From a bacterium (lineage in GTDB: Bacteria > Cyanobacteriota > Vampirovibrionia > Vampirovibrionales > Vampirovibrionaceae), in NCBI GenBank assembly GCA_030429585.1, contig JAUIEU010000001.1, positions 1,607,994 through 1,671,993 on the forward strand: DNA of 64,000 nt, read 5' to 3'. Numbering within the stretch: the stretch's first letter is position 1; every line of letters begins with the position of its first letter. The position numbers and the translations under genes are program-made. The notes beneath the pieces were generated by a model. That model did no database searches and was not told the origin of the DNA. It saw nothing but the letters and a program-made list of their open reading frames with translations. This document shows, piece after piece, positions 58,731-64,000 of this stretch.

Positions 58731-60157
58731 TGGTTGCTTCCTTCTGCTTGTTCCGTGGCATCTGGTAGGCGAGGCACAATAAGCGCAAAAGTAGCGCCCA
58801 CCCCCTCTTCAGAGCGCAATAATTCGGCACGGCCCCCGTGGGCCTGCAAAATTTTGCGCGTATGGGCTAAGCCCAAGCCGGTGCCATTGCCTTTGGTGGA
58901 AAAATAGGGTGTAAATAATTTTTCTTGGGCACGCTCAGGCACCCCGCCCGCTTCGTCCATCACCTTAATATAAATATCTTTATCCGTTTGACGACTCGCC
59001 ACCACAACCGTTACATTCTGTCCTGTGGCTTGGTTTCGGTCTGATTTTTCTGCAGACAAACTGGCTTCCAAAGCATTTTTTAGTAAGTTAATTAACCCCT
59101 GCCGAAAACGAGGCACATCTAAATTAGCTTGCAAATAAGGGGCCACATCCGGGTTGTATTCTACCGTTAGCTTCACGTTTTGTTCTAAATATTTAGGCGC
59201 ATAAAACTGCACAATATTTTTAACCACCGGCAACACAGCCACACAGTCCATCGCCACTTCCATAGGGCGAGAGTACTGAGTCAACTCGGATAAAATAACC
59301 TCCAAGCCCTGAATCGCCTCGCGCACCATATTAATATTACCGGCAAAAGGCAACTCGGTTTCTTCAATGGCCGGGTGCTTTTCTTTAAGCCCCACTAACC
59401 ATTTATCTGCCTGGGCTTCAATTAATTTGGCATACAAGTCAATCAACCCTAAGGGGTTGCGTATTTCATGGGCCACCACACTGCACAGCTGGCCAATGGC
59501 GGCCAAGCGTTCGCTATCCACCACTTTTTGGTTTAGGTGGTGCACCTCTTGCAGGGCGGCATCCAGTTGGTGGCTTTGGCGCTCTAGCCCTTGTACCAAG
59601 GCCTGGGTTAGTGCCGGCAAGCGAGGATCTACCGACCCTATAGGCAGTTTTCCTAAAGCCGTTTGCCAACGGGTCACCGTTTCTGTCATGGAGGCATCCG
59701 TACTACTGCTGGCCAAATGGGTCAACATTTCATTGCAAACCGTGCGGGCGTCTTCCGTCCGAAAGGTCCACCCCCCGTGGTACATCTGCAAGGCTTGGCG
59801 CTGATCCGCTTGCCAGCTAAGGGCCACACTGCCCACCGCAGAGACGATTACCAAGCAACCGGCCCGCTCTGGCAATACCCCTACGGTGGAAACATCCAAC
59901 CACTGAAGAGCCGACGCCTGGTTTAGCGGGGCCGTTAATAATTTAAAAGTATCGTCTTCGCCATGGGCGGTCATCACCCACACAGGGGCCTCTGCATTGG
60001 GGGCAATATCTCGTGCCCAACCCACCAAGGCGCCAAACAGGGCAACAAAGGTTTCCTTACTATAAGTGCCACTGGCTTGGTACCAATGGGTTAAGGCCTG
60101 CAACAAGGGGGTTGCAACAGTTACAGGGTGGTCTGCCATAGGAGAAGAAGTCGTCAT
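58727..60157 (-). CDS. Cytosolic sensor histidine kinase
   Basis: A 476-residue histidine kinase with no membrane segment. The N-terminal 150 residues look like a GAF/PAS-type sensor of unknown ligand. The HisKA domain has the phospho-acceptor His230 in AAIGQLCSVVAHEIRNPLGL. The ATPase domain has the N box (LINLLKNALEAS), a G1 box (VMDEAGGVPE) and G2 box (GNGTGLGLAHTRKILQAHGG). The response-regulator gene is next upstream but separated by 269 bases. The downstream acidic lipoprotein overlaps by four bases. Confidence 0.92.
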   Translation of the reverse strand: MTTSSPMADHPVTVATPLLQALTHWYQASGTYSKETFVALFGALVGWARDIAPNAEAPVWVMTAHGEDDTFKLLTAPLNQASALQWLDVSTVGVLPERAGCLVIVSAVGSVALSWQADQRQALQMYHGGWTFRTEDARTVCNEMLTHLASSSTDASMTETVTRWQTALGKLPIGSVDPRLPALTQALVQGLERQSHQLDAALQEVHHLNQKVVDSERLAAIGQLCSVVAHEIRNPLGLIDLYAKLIEAQADKWLVGLKEKHPAIEETELPFAGNINMVREAIQGLEVILSELTQYSRPMEVAMDCVAVLPVVKNIVQFYAPKYLEQNVKLTVEYNPDVAPYLQANLDVPRFRQGLINLLKNALEASLSAEKSDRNQATGQNVTVVVASRQTDKDIYIKVMDEAGGVPERAQEKLFTPYFSTKGNGTGLGLAHTRKILQAHGGRAELLRSEEGVGATFALIVPRLPDATEQAEGSNQ

Positions 60158-60217
60158 ACCAACTATTGTAAAAGCCAGAGCGATTCTGCGCTACTAGTGC
60201 CCACACAAAACACGCCT

Positions 60218-60341
60218 AAAAAAAGAAAAACGGCGAATTGCTGGGGGCTAAGGTTGTCATCGTAATATGCATTGTTAGGGCTGAATGGGTTGAAGATTCA
60301 GTGGCCCCTAACCAACATGACAGTGTTAGCACAATTCGCCG
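60218..60341 (-). ncRNA. Candidate structured RNA with five nested helices and terminal U-tract
   Basis: Reading the plus strand, CGGCGAATTG (60231-60240) pairs with CAATTCGCCG (60332-60341), GCTAA (60247-60251) with TTAGC (60326-60330), TGTCAT (60255-60260) with ATGACA (60317-60322), GTTAGGG (60274-60280) with CCCTAAC (60306-60312), and CTGAAT (60281-60286) with ATTCAG (60296-60301). All 34 pairs are exact and nested. On the minus strand the outer stem is followed by a U-rich run (60218-60230). It lies between the kinase and response-regulator genes. It could be a stand-alone small RNA or an unusually long terminator. I know of no family with this form. Confidence 0.55.
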
Positions 60342-60356
60342 GGGGTTAAGGTTGTG

Positions 60357-60378
60357 AAAAGGAACCGCAAACCTGCGG
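60357..60378 (-). terminator. Short terminator-like hairpin after the response-regulator gene
   Basis: CCGCA-AACC-TGCGG, a 5-bp stem with a T-rich stretch (TTCCTTTT) on the minus strand 49 bases past the stop. If it ends the response-regulator transcript, the structured element beyond it would need its own promoter or come from read-through. Confidence 0.45.
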
Positions 60379-60426
60379 CATTAGAAAAATAAGGATGACT
60401 ATATAACGGCACTTATTCAGCGACGT

Positions 60427-61149
60427 TTACACAGCGGCCTGCAGTGGGGTTGGGTCCACTAGGCCGTGCTTAATCGCATACAGTACCGCTTGGGTGCGGT
60501 CATTCACCTGTAGCTTTTGGAAGATATTGTTGACGTGAGTTTTCACAGTGGTCTCACTAATCACCAACTTATCCGCCACACCTTTGTAAGTAATGCCTTC
60601 GGTTAGCAACTTCAGCACTTCTTTTTCGCGGGTGGTTAAGTAGTTTAGCAAGGCCTGCTTAGTCGCATCGGGGCGATTGCTCTTGGCTACTTTGGTGTGG
60701 AACTCATCAAAGAATTTGGTAGCCAATGCTGGTGGTAAGTACACTTTGCCGGCCATCACTTCTTCAATGGCGTTAATGAGTTGGCTCGTAATCATGGTTT
60801 TTAAGATGTAACCACGAGCACCACTGCGCATCGCGCGGAAGATTAGATCCGGGTCATCGTAACCGGTTAAGGCTAGGATTTTTAGATCCGGGTTTTTAGA
60901 AGCCAACTGTTGAATGGTGGCCACGCCGTCCATTTCTGGCATGTTCATATCCATCAACACCACATCAATATCGCTGGTATCGTTTAGGCGCTTTAGGGCT
61001 TCTTCGCCGTTGGTGGCAATGCCTACCACGTTATAACCGGATTGAATTTCTAGTAGCTGTTTAATACCGGTACTGTGGTTGGCATTATCATCTACAACAA
61101 AAATATTGAGTTCTTGTCCACTATTTAGGGGTGTATTTAGTCTGCGCAC
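60427..61149 (-). CDS. NarL/FixJ-type response regulator
   Basis: A 240-residue two-domain regulator. The receiver domain begins LNIFVVDDNANHSTGIKQLL, with acidic Asp20-Asp21, the phospho-acceptor Asp67 (VVLMDMNMPEMDG) and Lys in RGYILK. The C-terminal LuxR-type helix-turn-helix is LTTREKEVLKLLTEGITYKG...ISETTVKTHVNNIF. I chose a GTG start at 61149 because AAGGAGG lies 7 bases upstream, a perfect site. The frame stays open 57 codons further to an ATG at 61320 without a comparable site. Likely partner of the histidine kinase 269 bases downstream. Such regulators often control motility or surface genes. Confidence 0.9.
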   Translation of the reverse strand: MRRLNTPLNSGQELNIFVVDDNANHSTGIKQLLEIQSGYNVVGIATNGEEALKRLNDTSDIDVVLMDMNMPEMDGVATIQQLASKNPDLKILALTGYDDPDLIFRAMRSGARGYILKTMITSQLINAIEEVMAGKVYLPPALATKFFDEFHTKVAKSNRPDATKQALLNYLTTREKEVLKLLTEGITYKGVADKLVISETTVKTHVNNIFQKLQVNDRTQAVLYAIKHGLVDPTPLQAAV

Positions 61150-61543
61150 AGGGCGGCCTCCTTGTTCTCTTTCGCTAAAAGTAGCTGTAATAAAACGGTG
61201 TCTGCTAATTCCGTTTGCGGATGAAACGATTTGTCCAAAACCATTCAGTGGGTGGTGCGTGTGTTGTTTTCTACACCATTCACTGTCATTACTATACGGT
61301 AGATCGTTTGGGGGACTCATCGGCCAGTCGTTGGATATTTGTCTACTTTTCTCCCCACCCAGGTGGAGATTTTAAGCCTTTTTCTAAACCTGTTGGCCTA
61401 CACCTTCCTACATTTTCCTTACATCTAGGGCTCCTTTAGCTAGTGGATACCCCTAAACCCCAATCTCCATTACCGTAAGTAGGGGGCGATTGCCCTAAAC
61501 CTAGTACAACCATCATGGTTATCTCTACAGAAAGCTGCCTACC
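61150..61543. other. Divergent intergenic region with third TCTCC-N10-GGAGA palindrome
   Basis: A 394-bp region between the response-regulator gene and the DUF192 gene. It contains the third palindrome at 61350-61369. A TAAACCTG-N12-TTCCTACA stretch after it loosely resembles the flagellin promoters on the plus strand, and GCCGATGA on the minus strand (61317-61324) matches the sigma-28 -10 consensus in seven of eight positions. I cannot tell which gene it serves. Confidence 0.45.
61350..61369. promoter_or_regulatory. Palindromic operator upstream of the response-regulator gene
   Basis: TCTCC-CCACCCAGGT-GGAGA. Same arms and same 10-base spacing as the two flagellin operators. Confidence 0.55.
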
Positions 61544-61888
61544 ATGCCACAACTTATCCATACAGAAACCGGTGCCATTATTGCCGAGCATTTGGAGCTG
61601 GCCCACAACCCCATTACGCGACTTAAAGGGCTTATGTTTCGTAGCGGGCTACCCAAAGGCCACGGCTTATGGATAAAGCCATGTAATAGTATCCACAGCT
61701 GTTTTATGAAGTTTGAATTTGACGCCGTGTTTTTGGACAAGGCGTTTAAGGTAGTGCACTGCGAGCATGCCATGAAACCTTGGCGCGCCAGCCCCCTACT
61801 GTGGGAAGCCCACAGCGTGGTAGAACTTGCTTCAGGTACCTTAAAAAAACACGCTATTCAAACAGGCCATTCTCTTACCATCACATAA
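61544..61888 (+). CDS. DUF192 family protein
   Basis: A 114-residue protein of the DUF192 family, a small beta-barrel fold of unknown function found widely in bacteria and archaea. Family pattern ARNPITRLKGLMFRS-like (NPITRLKGLMFRSGLPKGHG), CNSIHSCFMKFEFDAVFLDK and VVELASGTLKKHAIQTGHS. No signal peptide with this start, although many relatives are exported. It stands alone between the response-regulator region and the repeat protein. Confidence 0.88.
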   Translation: MPQLIHTETGAIIAEHLELAHNPITRLKGLMFRSGLPKGHGLWIKPCNSIHSCFMKFEFDAVFLDKAFKVVHCEHAMKPWRASPLLWEAHSVVELASGTLKKHAIQTGHSLTIT

Positions 61889-61994
61889 TAGTAACCTCAC
61901 CTTATCTTATGGTTGTTTTAATAAAAATTAATATATTATCACAACACCAATAAACTTTGTTTTTATAATATTAGATAAATCTATTAGGCTGGAA

Positions 61995-63488
61995 ATGAAA
62001 AATATGATAAATATTGCTGGGGGGTCTCCGCGTGGCTATACCTATAGCCCACAAAGGCACCACTATTACACTGCGCCTGTAAAGGCACCATTATTACCTA
62101 AGGCAATGCCTATTATTGCTATTATTTTTGGGTTGGTACTGCTACCCAAACTAAAAGGGCTACTGCAAGGCAACCGTCAGGCGCCTAACACGCCTGCCGA
62201 AAGCCAGGCAACAACGCCTCAACCCGCCACCACAGATGAGGGCACCACCCGGCCTATACCGCCGCCCGTTAAAAGAACGAACCCTAGCAACAGCGATTAC
62301 CCGCCATTAGTGCTAACACCTAAAACGCCAGCAACACCTGAAACAAATGTGGATACAATTGATGATGACGGCGTTATTGATAAAGGCCAAAAATGGAATG
62401 CTGCCTTACATGGTGCTGGTAAAAATCTTAAAGGTATGGTTAACCTAAAAACTGCTGGTATCATTGCTGGCGCAGCTGCCCTAGGGTTCATTTTTCCACC
62501 CTCTATTCCATTTTTAGCTTATGGTGGAGCCGCCCTTGGCATTGGTGTTGGCGGATATAACCTTATAGAAGGCGCTCAACAAGCAAACCAAGCCGAAACC
62601 GGCCAAGAGGCTATTGCCGCATGGGAAACCATCGGTTCTGGCAGCACAGATGTCCTATTAGGTATTACTGGTGGGGTAGGGTATGCCAAATACGGTAAAG
62701 CCATCCCCAGCCGCCTACAAGGCAAAGCTAAAGGTACCTATACCCAAGGAAAAACTAAGGTTAAAGCTGGGTTCAAAGACGCTAAAACCAAGGCAGACGC
62801 TAAATTTAAAGATGCTAAAGCTGGGTTCAAAGATGCTAAAACCAAGGCAGGCACTAAATTTAAAGATGCTAAAGCTGGGTTCAAAGACGCTAAAACCAAG
62901 GCAGGCGCTAAATTTAAAGATGCTAAAGCTGGGTTCAAAGACGCTAAAACCAAGGCAGGCGCTAAATTTAAAGATGCTAAAGCTGGGTTCAAAGACGCTA
63001 AAACCAAAGCAGGCGCTAAATTTAAAGATGCTAAAGCTGGGTTCAAAGACGCTAAAACCAAGGCAGGCGCTAAATTTAAAGATGCTAAAGCTGGGTTCAA
63101 TAAATTTAAAAGCCATTTTGCCAATTCCAAAGCAAAAACCCAAGGCCCGTCCCCTATCTCTTGGAATATAAAGAATGAAAATATTTTAAATTTCGTAGGT
63201 AAAAATGGTGCAGATGGATTCTTTAAAAGATACACCGTGTTTGACCTTGCCAACATGCCAAAACAAAAAAACCTAAAACTTAGTGATATTACACAATTAA
63301 CACCCGAGCAGAAATTAACGATCGGCACAAAGCTCTATAACAACTCACATCAAAGGCTTAAATCTATAAGGCAATACGCCAACCAGCCTAACCAGCCTAG
63401 CTACATAAAAGTTCAACTCAAAGGTTTTGAACAAGAATATAATAAGCAGCTATACGCTATATTAAGCGAACTAAAAAAAGGGCTTTAA
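61995..63488 (+). CDS. Membrane-associated protein with 18-residue Lys/Ala/Asp repeats
   Basis: A 497-residue protein. N-terminal hydrophobic helix (KAMPIIAIIFGLVLLPKLKG), a Pro/Thr-rich linker, then a second hydrophobic segment (AGIIAGAAALGFIFPPSIPF, LAYGGAALGIGVGGYNLIEG). From about 250 the protein has six tandem 18-residue repeats GFKDAKTKAGAKFKDAKA, amphipathic and Lys/Asp-rich like LEA or histone-H1-type helices. The C-terminal 110 residues form a separate helical domain (LKLSDITQLTPEQKLTIGTK). AGG lies near the ATG. No family recognised; it may bind membranes, nucleic acid or protect against desiccation (inference). Confidence 0.68.
   Translation: MKNMINIAGGSPRGYTYSPQRHHYYTAPVKAPLLPKAMPIIAIIFGLVLLPKLKGLLQGNRQAPNTPAESQATTPQPATTDEGTTRPIPPPVKRTNPSNSDYPPLVLTPKTPATPETNVDTIDDDGVIDKGQKWNAALHGAGKNLKGMVNLKTAGIIAGAAALGFIFPPSIPFLAYGGAALGIGVGGYNLIEGAQQANQAETGQEAIAAWETIGSGSTDVLLGITGGVGYAKYGKAIPSRLQGKAKGTYTQGKTKVKAGFKDAKTKADAKFKDAKAGFKDAKTKAGTKFKDAKAGFKDAKTKAGAKFKDAKAGFKDAKTKAGAKFKDAKAGFKDAKTKAGAKFKDAKAGFKDAKTKAGAKFKDAKAGFNKFKSHFANSKAKTQGPSPISWNIKNENILNFVGKNGADGFFKRYTVFDLANMPKQKNLKLSDITQLTPEQKLTIGTKLYNNSHQRLKSIRQYANQPNQPSYIKVQLKGFEQEYNKQLYAILSELKKGL
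62766..63089 (+). repeat. Six tandem 54-bp repeats within the Lys/Ala/Asp-repeat gene
   Basis: Units start at 62766, 62820, 62874, 62928, 62982 and 63036, with a partial seventh at 63090. Copies 2 to 6 are almost identical, so copy number may vary between strains. Confidence 0.9.
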
Positions 63489-63840
63489 TATTTAAAAACA
63501 ATCTAATATATGTTTCGCTACAAAATAACACCAATAGGCTTTGGTTTACGTTAATGCAACCGTCAGGGGTTACGATGATGCCCACCGCACAACCCAACCA
63601 GTCACCACCGGGTTAGGCAACAAGGCAGCATCCACGCCACCAAACCATAGGCAATATCTAATCTGGTATGGGAGTATACCGACACTCACCCTTACTAAAC
63701 CGCACTGCGGCTTTATTATGGGCAGGGATTCCTTTTGTTACGGCCAACCGTAGCCAAGGAACCTATAACTAGCAGAGACAAACGGCAACACCTGACGCTG
63801 ATGATGAACCACCCAACAACCCTTCTGTGGGAGACCCAGC
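63489..63840. other. Intergenic region before the truncated last gene
   Basis: A 352-bp region. I see no convincing gene, promoter or hairpin. A 70-codon open frame at 63541 starts with TTG and has no ribosome-binding site, so it is not called. Confidence 0.45.
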
Positions 63841-64000
63841 ATGACGGCACCACAATCTTCCGGCGACTGTAGCGATTACTTGCCCCAGGAGCCACCCAGT
63901 AAAACCGCCCGGCGGTACCGAAGTTCCAGCTACTTTCTCGAAGACCAGCTGCGAACGTCCGAGGCAGTGAACGACTTTAGGATGACCAAAACCATCGTTC
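63841..64000 (+). CDS. Hypothetical protein (3' truncated by window end)
   Basis: The ATG at 63841 follows GGGAG by 7 bases, and the frame is open to the window end (53 codons). The visible part is Ser/Pro/Arg-rich (LPQEPPSKTARRYRSSSYF) and then charged (LEDQLRTSEAVNDFRMTKTI). No signal peptide. Too short to identify. Confidence 0.5.
   Translation, partial: MTAPQSSGDCSDYLPQEPPSKTARRYRSSSYFLEDQLRTSEAVNDFRMTKTIV

Noticed and set aside
61149-61320. Upstream ATG giving a 297-residue response regulator
   Set aside because: The GTG at 61149 has a perfect AAGGAGG site, and the additional 57 residues have no receiver-domain similarity.
62683-63328. Open frames opposite to or out of frame with the 54-bp repeats
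   Set aside because: They exist only because the repeat lacks stops in other frames; only the frame starting at 61995 extends with non-repetitive ends.
63541-63753. 70-codon open frame before the last gene
   Set aside because: TTG start, no ribosome-binding site, no recognisable sequence.

Overview
The window looks like a chromosomal segment of a Gram-negative, flagellated, non-photosynthetic relative of the cyanobacteria (Melainabacteria/Vampirovibrionia, possibly near Vampirovibrio). This is an inference. The evidence is an outer-membrane porin of the cyanobacterial SLH-coiled coil-OprB type, a GHL10 glycosyl-hydrolase-like protein of a type common in cyanobacteria, tandem flagellin genes, MreB, an MCE protein and an ExbB/ExbD set, with no photosynthesis genes. 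Most genes are GC-balanced. A few are clearly AT-rich (27662-28594, 49858-50331, part of 61995-63488) and may be recent arrivals. No phage, transposase, integrase or CRISPR array was found.

Layout. 1-8.8 kb: a truncated zinc alcohol dehydrogenase, a GT2 glycosyltransferase, a collagen-like surface protein, a TPR protein, an MFS transporter and lysS. 8.8-20 kb: a divergent ketol-acid reductoisomerase, a small RWYD-family protein, a GH130 phosphorylase, obgE, an HtrA-like protease, a Met/His-rich outer-membrane protein with a CsoR-type operator in front of it, the copper-type CsoR repressor and alaS. 20-25 kb: the SLH porin, then tRNA-Trp, secE, nusG, rplK and rplA, ending at a terminator without rplJ/rplL. 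25-44 kb: LD-carboxypeptidase, a kinase-fold protein, an MCE protein, GHL10, a SulP transporter, tRNA-Val, mreB-trmL, cutA, an Ala/His-rich lipoprotein, hemD, a Nudix/winged-helix regulator and truB. 43-49 kb: a P-loop ATPase with HEAT-like repeats, then two nearly identical flagellin transcription units. 49-53 kb: cystathionine beta-synthase, cystathionine gamma-lyase/synthase and aspartokinase. 53-64 kb: a second RWYD protein, a CDP-alcohol phosphatidyltransferase, exbB-exbD-exbD, a Gly-zipper/Gln-Tyr-rich secreted protein, a histidine kinase overlapping an acidic lipoprotein hydrolase, a NarL-type response regulator, a DUF192 protein, a Lys/Ala/Asp-repeat protein and a gene cut by the window end.

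Several regulatory signals stand out. Both flagellin genes carry the same upstream array: a TCTCC-N10-GGAGA palindrome, exactly 13 nt, a sigma-28-like promoter, and a long leader with conserved complementary segments. The same palindrome occurs once more, in the region upstream of the response-regulator gene. Between the histidine kinase and the response regulator lies a 111-nt region with five nested, exactly complementary helices followed by a U-rich tract on the minus strand. It is a good candidate for an undescribed structured RNA. Other points are a KARI homologue that has lost one metal ligand, an alpha/beta hydrolase lipoprotein whose catalytic serine is glycine, and a kinase-fold protein with AT-rich composition.
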